This document shows, piece by piece, positions 36,762 to 45,371 of a stretch of DNA of 64,000 bases (position 1 is its first letter; each line of letters begins with the position of its first letter). The DNA comes from an uncultured Bacteroidales bacterium (GTDB lineage: Bacteria > Bacteroidota > Bacteroidia > Bacteroidales > P3): positions 1-64,000 of the forward strand of contig ONEY01000007.1 in the NCBI GenBank assembly GCA_900316965.1, written 5' to 3'. Under the pieces are notes generated by a model. The model had not been told where the DNA came from and did no database searches. It worked only from the letters and a program-made list of their open reading frames with translations. A program made the translations under genes and the position numbers.

Positions 36762-36925
36762 CACAAAAAAACAGAATTTCTAACTGCCTTGCAAAAAACT
36801 ATTTTTTGCACCCCTTGTCTTTTTTCTTTCCTTTGACACACAATATTTTTTTTTTACGTCCGTTCTCAAATAAAAAATACATCTCTCAAGTCCCTATTCT
36901 TATCTTCATTATCATCTCTCTGCCT

Positions 36926-38242
36926 ATGAGCCGCAATTATATTCTCCCCATATTCTTTATCGTCGCTCTTCTTGTCGCTACTCCCGCCATGAGCCAGTCT
37001 AAATCAAAAAAACAGCTCGAAAAGGAGAAAACACAGCTCGAAACGGAAATAAAGCGTCTCAATGCCGAGCTGGCAAAAGCTAAGAAAAACACTAAACTTA
37101 CCAACTCTCAGCTTGCCGCCCTCAACAAAAAAATCAAGGAACGCAACAAGCTTATCGACAACATCAACGGCCAGCTCTACCACCTCGATGGCCAGATATC
37201 GCGCATGAACGACAGTATCTCGTGCATTCAGAACCGTCGTCACTCTCTTCAGGAGGAATATGCCGCCACTGTCCGCTCTCTCTATCGCGAGTACAATAAT
37301 ATTGATAAGTGGGTCCTGCTCTTTGACACTCCATCCTACAACAAAGCTCTCCTTCGCGCCAAATATTTCAAAAAATACAACGAGTACCGCCTTCAGCAGT
37401 CTCGCAAAATTCGCGAAACTGAACGCCAGCTCCAGGATGCCGGCAACGCTCTTCAACAACAAAAGCTTCAGCAAAGTGAGCTCCTTACGCAAGAGAAACG
37501 CCAGCGCGACCAGCTAGCCAAAGAGCAGCGCCAAAAAGAGGCTTCTGTCCAACAGTCGCGCGCCAACGAGAAACAACTTTCTTCGCAGCTCTCAGCAAAA
37601 GAGAAGCAGAAACGCAAACTTCAGCAGCAAATTCAGCGCCTTATCGACGAGGAGGTCCGCAAAGCCGCCGAACAACGCGCCGCCGCCAAACGGGCCGCCG
37701 CCAAAGCAGCAGCATCTGCCAAGGGTGCAACACCGGCCAAAAGCTCCAAAACTAACTCTTCAACCTCCTCAAGGTCCAGCAATCCGTCTCCAAGTACAAC
37801 CACCGTCACCGACAAAACCTCTTCTGAGGAAGCCGCCCTCAGCAACGACTTCGCCTCCAACAAGGGTCGTCTGGCTTGGCCAGTGGCTTATACTTCAATT
37901 GTACGCAATTATGGTCTCTACACCCACGAAAGCGGTGGACAAAACATGAATAATGGCATCGACCTGCTTACTGTCCAGAGCACCAATGTCTATGCCGTCT
38001 TCAAAGGCACCGTCACTAGGGTCTTCACTTGTCCTAACGGCACCACTGGCATCATCATCCGCCACGGTGAGTATATGACGGTGTATTGTAACTTGGCTTC
38101 CTCCAGTGTCAAAGCTGGTCAGAATGTCTCAACCCGAGCTGTCATTGGCCGTGTTGCCAACGACTCCAATGGTCATGGTGAATTCAGTTTCCAACTTTGG
38201 AAGGGCCGCGAAAGCCAGAATCCTCGTTCTTGGTTGCGCTAG
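36926..38242 (+). CDS. EnvC-like murein hydrolase activator, degenerate LytM domain
   Basis: About 438 residues from MSRNYILP, which gives a signal peptide ending at AMSQ; the frame is open further upstream but not as a leader. A long coiled coil (about 24-255) leads to an Ala/Ser/Thr linker and a C-terminal LytM/M23 domain. Metal ligands of active M23 enzymes are missing: the first His is Asn in MNNGIDLL, and the final HxH is FSFQLW. That matches EnvC, an inactive LytM protein that switches on cell-wall amidases at the septum. Partner amidase is not in the window. Confidence 0.82.
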   Translation: MSRNYILPIFFIVALLVATPAMSQSKSKKQLEKEKTQLETEIKRLNAELAKAKKNTKLTNSQLAALNKKIKERNKLIDNINGQLYHLDGQISRMNDSISCIQNRRHSLQEEYAATVRSLYREYNNIDKWVLLFDTPSYNKALLRAKYFKKYNEYRLQQSRKIRETERQLQDAGNALQQQKLQQSELLTQEKRQRDQLAKEQRQKEASVQQSRANEKQLSSQLSAKEKQKRKLQQQIQRLIDEEVRKAAEQRAAAKRAAAKAAASAKGATPAKSSKTNSSTSSRSSNPSPSTTTVTDKTSSEEAALSNDFASNKGRLAWPVAYTSIVRNYGLYTHESGGQNMNNGIDLLTVQSTNVYAVFKGTVTRVFTCPNGTTGIIIRHGEYMTVYCNLASSSVKAGQNVSTRAVIGRVANDSNGHGEFSFQLWKGRESQNPRSWLR

Positions 38243-38333
38243 CATTGTCAGTTTGGATCTCACTTCATTCGTCTGCATTTCGTTGGTACAAGTTCGTACC
38301 ATTCAGTATCAATTCTAATTTTCTGAACTGCAA

Positions 38334-40139
38334 ATGCCTAAAATCCAAGTATATTATTTTAGCCCCACGGGAGCTACCTTAGAGGTGGCTCGCCGTTTTG
38401 GCACCAAGCTCGGCGAAAATACCGGTCTCGAGGTCGAATACCATTCCTATACTTTGCCCCAAGAGCGACAAGGGTTGCCGCAATTCAAGGCCGGAGATGT
38501 TGTGGTGTGGGCAACACCTGTATATGCCGGACGCATACCTAACAAGACGCTACCTTATGTGCAACGTGCCTTACAAGGCAACGGCAATCCTGCCATTGCC
38601 TTAGTAACATTTGGCAACAGAGCCTACGACAATGCCCTTGCCGAGTTGGTGGGTATAATGCATCGAGGCGGGTTAAAAGTCCTTGGTGGCGCAGCCTTGG
38701 TAACCCGACATGCCTTCAGCGACACTCTGGGCTCGGGAAGGCCAAATTCCGACGACTTCGCAGCTCTTGACCATTTCGCTGGCAACGTGAAAATGCTTAT
38801 GCGAGCTGGCTTGACCACAAAGCTCATCGTCAAGGGCGACGAGCAGGCTACCGATTATTACACCCCATTGAAGTCCGATAATGCCCCTGCCGGTTTTTTG
38901 AAAGCTCGCCCTTCATGCAATTTGGAGTTGTGTGTACGTTGCGGCAAGTGTCAGTATGTATGTCCTATGGGCAGCATAGAAAGCCGCAACGGAGTGCCCT
39001 TTTTTGCTGGCATCTGTATCAAGTGTCAGGCTTGTCGCCGTGTCTGTGACAGTGGTGCCATATCTTTTGCCGACAGCGAATATCTGTCGCATGTGGCCAT
39101 GCTTGAACGCAACTTCGCGGCTCCTAAGGCAAACGAGTTCTTCTTGGCTCAAGCAGTAACAGTAAGACCATTGCAGAGATCGGAAATAAATTGTCTTGAC
39201 GAGTTCCTCTACCAGGCTATCTTCGTTCCCCAGGGAGTGGCTGCTCCACCGCGAGATATCATTGAGCGTGAAGAACTCCAGGTGTATGTCCGCGATTTCG
39301 GAGACCATCCCGATGATAGGTGTCTTGTGGCTGAAATCGGAGGAACGATAGTAGGTGCTGTGTGGTGCAGAATAATGAACGACTACGGACATCTTTACGA
39401 CGACGTACCTTCTCTTGCTATCTCTCTCCAAGAGGCCTACCGCAATCAAGGCATAGGCACGGAACTGCTGGCTAATATGTTGCGGCTGTTGGCGAGCGTT
39501 GGCTATCGTGGAGTGTCTCTGTCTGTACAGCGTGCTAACTATGCCTTAGGCATGTACACCAAGTTGGGCTTTGGGCTCGTAAAAGTGGTTGGCGACGAGT
39601 ATATACTCTATTGTGACCTCACCAAAGGTGTAAGAACGTGGTCGCTGCCTCAACGTCATTGTTCCCATTGCGGTGAGCCGCTGCTTCTCAAGGCGCTCGA
39701 AGGGGAGGGGTTGGTCCCATACTGTGTGGCGTGCGGTGAGTATCGGTTCCCTATGTACAATGTCGCTGTAAGCATGATTGTCATCAACGAGTCGACAGGC
39801 GAGATTTTGCTTATCAAACAATATGGGCGTCCTCACTTTATCCTTGTTGCGGGTTATGTCAACCGCGGCGAGCAAGTCGAGGATGCTGTCAGACGCGAGA
39901 TAAAGGAAGAAACTGGGATGACAGCACAACGCATCCTGTTCAACCGTACCAGTTTTTTTGAGCCATCGAATACGCTGATGTGCAATTTCACTGCCTTTGT
40001 CTCCGATGCCAGCCAGTTCTGCCCTAATGGTGAAATCGACTCTTGGCAATGGTTTTCTGCCGACGAGGCGCGTCGCAACATCCGCCAAGGTAGCTTGGCT
40101 CAGAAATTCCTTAACGCCTATCTTGATCAGAAAAACTAG
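38334..40139 (+). CDS. flavodoxin-ferredoxin-GNAT-NudC four-part fusion protein
   Basis: A 601-residue cytoplasmic fusion. Residues 3-165 are flavodoxin-like (SPTGATLEVAR phosphate loop). Residues 195-238 hold two 4Fe-4S clusters (Cys200, 203, 206, 210 and Cys228, 231, 234, 238), so the first third is an EFR1-type ferredoxin. Residues 274-430 are a GNAT acetyltransferase with the acetyl-CoA loop RNQGIGTELL. A zinc ribbon follows (Cys443, 446, 464, 467), then a complete Nudix box at 507-529 (G-x5-E-x7-REIKEETGM). Zinc ribbon plus Nudix resembles NudC, which hydrolyses NADH or NAD-capped RNA. No stop or frameshift separates the parts. Carbonic anhydrase follows 9 bp on. Confidence 0.88.
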   Translation: MPKIQVYYFSPTGATLEVARRFGTKLGENTGLEVEYHSYTLPQERQGLPQFKAGDVVVWATPVYAGRIPNKTLPYVQRALQGNGNPAIALVTFGNRAYDNALAELVGIMHRGGLKVLGGAALVTRHAFSDTLGSGRPNSDDFAALDHFAGNVKMLMRAGLTTKLIVKGDEQATDYYTPLKSDNAPAGFLKARPSCNLELCVRCGKCQYVCPMGSIESRNGVPFFAGICIKCQACRRVCDSGAISFADSEYLSHVAMLERNFAAPKANEFFLAQAVTVRPLQRSEINCLDEFLYQAIFVPQGVAAPPRDIIEREELQVYVRDFGDHPDDRCLVAEIGGTIVGAVWCRIMNDYGHLYDDVPSLAISLQEAYRNQGIGTELLANMLRLLASVGYRGVSLSVQRANYALGMYTKLGFGLVKVVGDEYILYCDLTKGVRTWSLPQRHCSHCGEPLLLKALEGEGLVPYCVACGEYRFPMYNVAVSMIVINESTGEILLIKQYGRPHFILVAGYVNRGEQVEDAVRREIKEETGMTAQRILFNRTSFFEPSNTLMCNFTAFVSDASQFCPNGEIDSWQWFSADEARRNIRQGSLAQKFLNAYLDQKN

Positions 40140-40148
40140 AAAAACATT

Positions 40149-40700
40149 ATGATAGACAATATAATAGAATACAATAAAAGATTTGTTGCCGAAAAGGGCT
40201 ACGAGAAGTATGTCACTGATAAATATCCTGACAAGAAGCTCGCTGTGTTGTCGTGCATGGACACTCGTCTTACCGAGCTGCTCCCTGCTGCCTTGGGCTT
40301 GCGCAATGGCGACGCCAAGATTATCAAAAATGCAGGTGGACTTGTCATCACTCCTTTCGATTCGGCAATACGAAGTCTTATTGTCGCTATTTATGAACTT
40401 GGTGTCGATAGTGTTATGGTTGTCGCTCATTCCCATTGTGGGGCATGCCACATGAGTTATGACCATTTCCACGACCAGATGTTGGCGCGGGGAATTACCG
40501 ACCAAACGCTCGACACCATACGCAAATGCGGCATAGACCTCAACCATTGGCTAGAGGGATTCAAAGACACAGAAGAGTCGGTGCGAAAAACTGTGGAAAT
40601 TATTCGCACCCATCCTCTTGTGCCAAAGGATATTACGGTGCGAGGTTTTATTATAGATTCTGAAACGGGATTGCTTGAAGAGGTGAGGTCATTGTTGTAA
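40149..40700 (+). CDS. beta-class carbonic anhydrase
   Basis: A 183-residue beta-carbonic anhydrase that interconverts CO2 and bicarbonate. Zinc ligands Cys36 (SCMDTRL), His94 and Cys97 (HSHCGAC) and the Asp38/Arg40 dyad are present, as is the NAGG segment near 61-64. The protein is short, as in the type with a minimal C-terminal helix. It starts 9 bp after the fusion gene and is likely co-transcribed with it. Bicarbonate supply for carboxylation is the expected role. Confidence 0.92.
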   Translation: MIDNIIEYNKRFVAEKGYEKYVTDKYPDKKLAVLSCMDTRLTELLPAALGLRNGDAKIIKNAGGLVITPFDSAIRSLIVAIYELGVDSVMVVAHSHCGACHMSYDHFHDQMLARGITDQTLDTIRKCGIDLNHWLEGFKDTEESVRKTVEIIRTHPLVPKDITVRGFIIDSETGLLEEVRSLL

Positions 40701-40775
40701 ACCGAAAAGTCAAAAAAAACTATTTTTTCCTCTTAGCAGATGGTCCTTTGTGTTCTTTTTTCTTGTGGCAGTGAC

Positions 40776-40801
40776 TTTTTTTTTAAAAAAAAAAAAAAAA
40801 A
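40776..40801 (+). repeat. T9-A17 homopolymer in the corA promoter spacer
   Basis: Nine T followed by seventeen A end 3 bp before the -7 box of corA, where the -35/-7 spacer lies. Long runs of this kind slip during replication. Confidence 0.9.
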
Positions 40802-40804
40802 TTT

Positions 40805-40812
40805 TATTTTTG
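40805..40812 (+). promoter_or_regulatory. TATTTTTG -7 box for corA
   Basis: TATTTTTG lies 78 bp upstream of the corA ATG, directly after the A17 tract. Confidence 0.6.
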
Positions 40813-40880
40813 CAAATTGAAAATAAAATTTTAAAGGAATGTAGAACGCTGACCACCAATGTGATCGATTAGCCCAAGAA

Positions 40881-40886
40881 GGGAGG
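40881..40886 (+). promoter_or_regulatory. Shine-Dalgarno-like GGGAGG before corA
   Basis: GGGAGG stands 4 bp before the ATG. Such a strong match is unusual here, since most starts in this window lack one. Confidence 0.5.
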
Positions 40887-40890
40887 AACT

Positions 40891-41820
40891 ATGATTGAGA
40901 CCATCCAAAATGGCGCCTTGAAATGGCATCATATTACCAACCCAAGCGAAGACGACTTTCGCTTTATGCTGGAAAATTTCAATTTCCACCCTCTTGACAT
41001 CGACGACTGTCGCGGTACAAACCAACGCCCTAAAATCGACGAATACGACGACTACTATTTCCTTATCCTCCATTTCCCTTATTTTGACAAAGGTAGCAAG
41101 AATGTCCGCATCCGCGAAGTGAAAATCTTCTGGGGCAAGGACTATATCATCACCATAGGGAAATCTCACTTTGTGGTCAAAAAGCTCTTCGATGAGGTCA
41201 GCGAGGATCTTGCCGAAAACGACGAGGATACCCTTGAGGCTATGTCCTGCAGCGACTTGCTGCTTTACACCATCCTCGACCGTCTCATGCTTGAAACTTA
41301 TCAACTCATCCTCCGCATAGGTTCGGAAATTGATTTGATCAACTACGACATTTTCAACAAAAAAGCTCGCAATATTATCGAGCTTATCTCTATAACTCGC
41401 CGCAACATTATTCTTCTCAACACTACCTTCAAACCTCAACTCCGTGTGCTGCACATGTTTGAAAGCGGCGGCATCAAAGGCTTTGTTGACCCTGAAAAAG
41501 TTGACATGGAAGACTATTGGGGTGATATCCTCGACCAGTACCAGAAAATGTACGACCTTGTCGAGGACTACGGTGAATTGATTGAGGGCTTGTCTAAAAC
41601 ATTTGACTCGTTGCTGACTAACCGCACTAACGATATCATGCGTGTCCTTACCTATTTCAGTACGGTCATGCTCCCTCTTACGGTGGTCGCTAGCTTGTTC
41701 GGCATGAATGTTGATTTCCCTTTTACGACTAATACGGTGTCGTTCTGGATTATTCTAGGCTCTATGGCTCTTCTGACAACAGGTCTGTTGGTCTATTTTA
41801 ATAGGATAGCAAACCGTTAA
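40891..41820 (+). CDS. corA: CorA-family magnesium/divalent-cation channel
   Basis: A 309-residue CorA. The cytoplasmic funnel domain occupies about 1-240 and contains the DIDDCRGTNQRPKIDEYDDY start typical of the family. Two C-terminal transmembrane helices follow, the first ending in the signature FGMN (VASLFGMNVDFP), and the tail is short and positive. It works as a pentamer importing Mg2+ (or Co2+/Ni2+). No Mg riboswitch was recognised in the 190 bp upstream. A strong SD-like site and an A17 tract mark its promoter region. Confidence 0.95.
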   Translation: MIETIQNGALKWHHITNPSEDDFRFMLENFNFHPLDIDDCRGTNQRPKIDEYDDYYFLILHFPYFDKGSKNVRIREVKIFWGKDYIITIGKSHFVVKKLFDEVSEDLAENDEDTLEAMSCSDLLLYTILDRLMLETYQLILRIGSEIDLINYDIFNKKARNIIELISITRRNIILLNTTFKPQLRVLHMFESGGIKGFVDPEKVDMEDYWGDILDQYQKMYDLVEDYGELIEGLSKTFDSLLTNRTNDIMRVLTYFSTVMLPLTVVASLFGMNVDFPFTTNTVSFWIILGSMALLTTGLLVYFNRIANR

Positions 41821-41951
41821 TAGACTTGTCATCGTTTGTCTTCATCTCACACCCCTACGTTTGTTTCCTTTCACTTAGTCAAAAAAAGCCGACAGCTATT
41901 TGCCGTCGACCATCTTTCTCTTCTACTTTGACGTTTAGTGAAAACTAGTCT

Positions 41952-42497
41952 CTAATAAGTGTGTGTCTCTGCTATTACAGCGCTCATGGCAACGTCGAAG
42001 GGCTCGACAGGGATGGCGTCGAAGACTTGGAAATCGAAAGCTACCCCCACCTTGACGGCGCGTGATGTTGTTTTGAGCAGCCGGTCGTAAAAGCCTCTAC
42101 CTCTCCCCATGCGGTTGCGCTGCTTGTCGAAGGCAACACCGGGAACTACTATCATGTCGATAAGGTTGACTTCGTCAAAAATCGGTCCTACGGGCTCTGG
42201 TATGCCAAACTGAGGACCCGGCACCATGCTGTCGGCTCCTGTGTAGCGGCGCAAAAGAAGATTGTCGCCATCAACACAAGGCAACAAAATGTTTTTGTCG
42301 CGATACCAACGACGCACAAAATCATGGGTGTATACCTCGTCGTCCATCGACCAATAGAGCAATACTGTTTTGGCGGCGACAAAGTCGGGATGTGTCTCGA
42401 CTTTCTGCATTACGGCCTTAGAGCGTTGAATCTTGTCGTTGAGTGAGACCTCTTTCTTCGAGGCACGGACAATTTTTCGAAGTTCTTGCTTGGTCAT
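41952..42497 (-). CDS. 5-formyltetrahydrofolate cyclo-ligase
   Basis: A 181-residue enzyme that turns 5-formyl-THF and ATP into 5,10-methenyl-THF, recovering folate for one-carbon metabolism. The diagnostic ATP-binding motif GRGRGFYDR is near 136-144, and the N-terminal MTKQELRKIVRASKK plus the FGIPEP segment fit. Length is normal. It is convergent with corA and lies downstream of the DUF3127 gene, beyond a strong hairpin. Confidence 0.93.
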   Translation of the reverse strand: MTKQELRKIVRASKKEVSLNDKIQRSKAVMQKVETHPDFVAAKTVLLYWSMDDEVYTHDFVRRWYRDKNILLPCVDGDNLLLRRYTGADSMVPGPQFGIPEPVGPIFDEVNLIDMIVVPGVAFDKQRNRMGRGRGFYDRLLKTTSRAVKVGVAFDFQVFDAIPVEPFDVAMSAVIAETHTY

Positions 42498-42557
42498 AAT
42501 CTAATATGATGGAAATGATTCCAAAAAAGTGGGAAATACTTTGAGCTTACACTATAC

Positions 42558-42591
42558 AAGGGAGTCGAAAATCAATTCGCGACTCCCTTGC
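42558..42591 (-). terminator. strong hairpin without U-run after the DUF3127 gene
   Basis: An 11-bp perfect stem (CAAGGGAGTCG with CGACTCCCTTG) with a 12-nt loop, 32 bp past the stop. The missing T-run makes termination less certain; an RNA-stability or factor-dependent role is possible. Confidence 0.55.
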
Positions 42592-42622
42592 TAAAGTATT
42601 GAATAGAAAAACATGAAATGCA

Positions 42623-43003
42623 TTAGAATGGCAAGTCGTCGTCACCTTCAGCGGGTTTGGAGGCAAAGGGTGCTGCCGATGGTGCGGGAGCAGCTGTGGG
42701 AGCAGCGGCGGGAGCAGCTGTCGGTATACCGGCAACCATGGGAACTACTCTAATGCAACGCAAATCGGTGTACCAGCGGTCGTTGAACTCGCGCGACTCA
42801 GGCGAGAACGTTACCACTACCGGGCTGTTGAGGGCAATACCATTGATCATGGCGAGACGGTCTTCGCCAAAAAGGGTGAAAGCTACTTGACGGGGATAGT
42901 CGCTGTCGGTTTCGATTACAAAGCCTCCTCTTACCCATGGGCCTCGTTGAGACTCTCCTCTTACTTCGGGCAAAATCTTAATAAATCTTCCTGTAATATC
43001 CAT
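42623..43003 (-). CDS. DUF3127 protein with SSB-like acidic tail
   Basis: A 126-residue protein of the DUF3127 family. Residues 1-90 are predicted to form an OB-like beta barrel (MDITGRFIKILPEVRGES, PRQVAFTLFGEDR). A low-complexity Ala/Pro/Thr linker follows, and the C-terminus reads EGDDDLPF, which closely resembles the DDDIPF tail of single-stranded DNA-binding protein SSB. That tail recruits replication and repair proteins in SSB. A role as an SSB-like or SSB-interaction protein is inferred. It has its own -7 box. Confidence 0.82.
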   Translation of the reverse strand: MDITGRFIKILPEVRGESQRGPWVRGGFVIETDSDYPRQVAFTLFGEDRLAMINGIALNSPVVVTFSPESREFNDRWYTDLRCIRVVPMVAGIPTAAPAAAPTAAPAPSAAPFASKPAEGDDDLPF

Positions 43004-43316
43004 ATTGTTATTTTTTTGATTGTTATCTAATTATAACTTGCTTGAACAGCAAATTGTTTGGAAAGTTGAAAGTACAAAAATACACAAAAAGTATTAGTAA
43101 TCCATCTTCCATTGGAAAAAGTTTTGAACAACGACACAATATTTTTTGTACTTTAGCAGTTACTTTTGTTACCTTATTATAAACCAGAGGGAAGATGTCT
43201 GTTTTGTGAAGTGTCTGTGGCTCGGGAAAGTGTGTGACTACCCCCGGCAGAGTGATTTCTGTATTAACTCCGACCTTCACTTCATTATCTAATTTAACCT
43301 TCAAAAAATCAAGCCT
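43004..43316. other. divergent intergenic region
   Basis: Contains the minus-strand -7 box and a possible plus-strand TACTTTTG at 43161-43168 for the gene at 43317. No gene or RNA was recognised. Confidence 0.5.
43075..43082 (-). promoter_or_regulatory. TATTTTTG -7 box for the DUF3127 gene
   Basis: The minus-strand TATTTTTG lies 72 bp upstream of the 43003 ATG. Confidence 0.55.
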
Positions 43317-43832
43317 ATGCCGATGTTCTATACGCCTAAACCCAGGCAATTCCATTACAAGCCTCGATTCTACGATCCTGAAAAGGAAGAATGGGAAAAA
43401 CTGAAAACGAAATACAGGCTTGAGAAAGGATTACCACTCGACGACGAAAGGTTTGCTGCGTCTCATGACGACGTGTCGTCGTCTGCCGACAACAACAATG
43501 TCGGTGGCGCTACCGATGACGACATGGAGTATTTTCGCCGCAAAGTACGCAGTATTGAGCGTGAGGAACGTGCGAAAAGGCAACACCTTACGTTGAACGA
43601 CATGTTTCGAAAGCGTGAGAAACCTCAGTTTCACTATGTGTCGAGGTTCGACTCGGAAGGTAACCTCAAAGACCCGGCCGCTATGGCTTCGGAAGAGGGG
43701 GTTAAGAAACGCAAAATAACTCGTCGTTTCGACAACGACGACGATTGGGACAGATTCAAACCTATCCCCGCTGGCAAAATAATAACTTACACTTTGGCGG
43801 CAATCTTGCTGTTGATGTTTATTTTTCTCTAA
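43317..43832 (+). CDS. small acidic/basic protein with C-terminal membrane anchor
   Basis: A 171-residue protein not recognised by name. It has two copies of a QFHY..RF motif (near residues 12-18 and about 102-108), a Ser/Asp-rich middle (HDDVSSSADNNN), charged helices (EEERAKR-type) and a C-terminal transmembrane helix (LAAILLLMFIFL). The tail-anchor layout suggests it faces the cytoplasm. It starts 13 bp before the NlpC/P60-CapA gene and is probably co-transcribed. Homologues occur in Bacteroidales, often as hypothetical proteins. Confidence 0.65.
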   Translation: MPMFYTPKPRQFHYKPRFYDPEKEEWEKLKTKYRLEKGLPLDDERFAASHDDVSSSADNNNVGGATDDDMEYFRRKVRSIEREERAKRQHLTLNDMFRKREKPQFHYVSRFDSEGNLKDPAAMASEEGVKKRKITRRFDNDDDWDRFKPIPAGKIITYTLAAILLLMFIFL

Positions 43833-43844
43833 TCCTTTGACATT

Positions 43845-45371
43845 ATGAGTTTTCGCAACTATCTCGCTTTTTTCGCTCTGTTGGTCTTCTCGGCCATAAC
43901 AATGGCTCCAACGGCGGCAAAGGCGGAAATACAGCAAAGCGTACGTACGTCTGCCGACATGGTCATCGACGAGGCTAACAGGTATTTGGGCACTCCCTAC
44001 CGTTGGGGTGGCAAAACCCCCGAAGGGTTCGATTGCGCTGGCTTTACTAGATTTATATACAGTCAGTTTGGTGTTAATTTGGCTCCTTCGGCAGCTCCTC
44101 AATATAAGCAGGGCAAGGTTGTGAAAAAAGCCGACCTGGCCAAAGGCGACTTGGTGTTTTACGGTGGAAGTCGCAGCACTAAGGCTATAGGCCATGTGGG
44201 AATTGTCACCGAGGTGGGCGTCGACGGGTTCTCGTTTATCCACGCATCAAGGAGCGGCGTGAGGATTTCTTCGTCGAAAGAGCCTTACTATAGCCGTCGC
44301 TATATTGGGGCCTGCCGCATCCTCAACTCCGTGTATGCTATGCCTTTGCGACACATACCTAAATACGAGGACTCGACAAAAAATAATAAAGTTAAATTAC
44401 AAGACTCTCTGATAACTATAGCTATGGTTGGCGACATGATGTTGGGCACAACATATCCTTCTCGACAGTTGCCTGCCAACGACGGCAAAGAACTCTTCGA
44501 CGACTGCAAGGAGTTGCTGCGCCGCGCCGACGTGGCTGTGGGCAATTGTGAGGGGGCTATAAGCAACAGCACCAAATGCACCAAGGGCAAAGGTAAATAC
44601 AGCTACGCTTTCAGAATGCCGCCCTCTTATGCTGAGCTGTTCAAAGATGCGGGCTTCGACTTCCTGAGTCTTGCCAACAACCACTCTAACGACTTCAATA
44701 CCGATGGCATCAAGGAAACTATGAAGATGCTCGACAGTATGAACATAAAATATGCAGGGGTGAAGGGCCTCTGTCGCTCGTCTGTGGCAACAATAAGGGG
44801 TGTCAAATACGGCTATTGCGCCTTTGGTCACAACAGCTACACCTATCGCCATCAAGACGTGGCCACTGTCAAGGAGATATTAAAGTCGCTGCGTGACTCG
44901 TGCGACATCTTGATAGTGTCGTTTCATGGTGGAGCCGAAGGCAAAGACAAAACTCATCTGCCTGAGGGCAAGGAAAGCTTCCTGGGTGAAGACCGTGGCT
45001 CGTTACGCAGTTTCGCCCACATGTGCATTGACGAGGGAGCCGATATTGTATACGGCCACGGACCTCATGTGTGCCGCGCTGTGGAGATATACAAGGGCCA
45101 TTTCATTGCCTACAGTCTTGGAAACTTCTGCACACCAGCAGGCATCAATGTCAGCGGCATTTCTGGCTATGCTCCGGTTATTACGGTGAGGATAAACCAC
45201 CAAGGCAAGGTGGTTGACGGCAGGATACACTCCTTTATTCAGACCTACGGCAAGGGACCTAAGTTGGACACCGAGAACAAGGTGTCGAAAGCTATAAGGT
45301 CTCTGACAAACTCTGACTTTGTCAACCCCCACATAGAGATACTCGACGACGGAACGTTCCTCCCCAAATAA
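43845..45371 (+). CDS. NlpC/P60 - CapA fusion protein
   Basis: A 508-residue exported protein. A signal peptide ends near AKAE. Residues about 35-160 are an NlpC/P60 cysteine peptidase with the full triad Cys64 (GFDCAG), His117 (GHVGI) and His133 (FIHAS). Residues about 188-490 are a CapA/PgsA-type metallophosphatase-like domain (MVGDMMLG, NCEGAIS, LANNHSNDF, SFHGG, YGHGPHV, YSLGNF). NlpC/P60 cuts cell-wall stem peptides; CapA domains are linked to poly-gamma-glutamate capsule. The fusion hints at coupled wall turnover and polymer processing, which is inferred. Confidence 0.9.
   Translation: MSFRNYLAFFALLVFSAITMAPTAAKAEIQQSVRTSADMVIDEANRYLGTPYRWGGKTPEGFDCAGFTRFIYSQFGVNLAPSAAPQYKQGKVVKKADLAKGDLVFYGGSRSTKAIGHVGIVTEVGVDGFSFIHASRSGVRISSSKEPYYSRRYIGACRILNSVYAMPLRHIPKYEDSTKNNKVKLQDSLITIAMVGDMMLGTTYPSRQLPANDGKELFDDCKELLRRADVAVGNCEGAISNSTKCTKGKGKYSYAFRMPPSYAELFKDAGFDFLSLANNHSNDFNTDGIKETMKMLDSMNIKYAGVKGLCRSSVATIRGVKYGYCAFGHNSYTYRHQDVATVKEILKSLRDSCDILIVSFHGGAEGKDKTHLPEGKESFLGEDRGSLRSFAHMCIDEGADIVYGHGPHVCRAVEIYKGHFIAYSLGNFCTPAGINVSGISGYAPVITVRINHQGKVVDGRIHSFIQTYGKGPKLDTENKVSKAIRSLTNSDFVNPHIEILDDGTFLPK

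Noticed and set aside
40701..40890. Magnesium riboswitch upstream of corA
   Set aside because: No M-box-like conserved structure was recognised; the region is mainly homopolymer and a promoter.
41881..41935. Terminator between corA and the cyclo-ligase gene
   Set aside because: Only a short imperfect stem around GCCGAC...GTCGAC and no good T-run in either direction.
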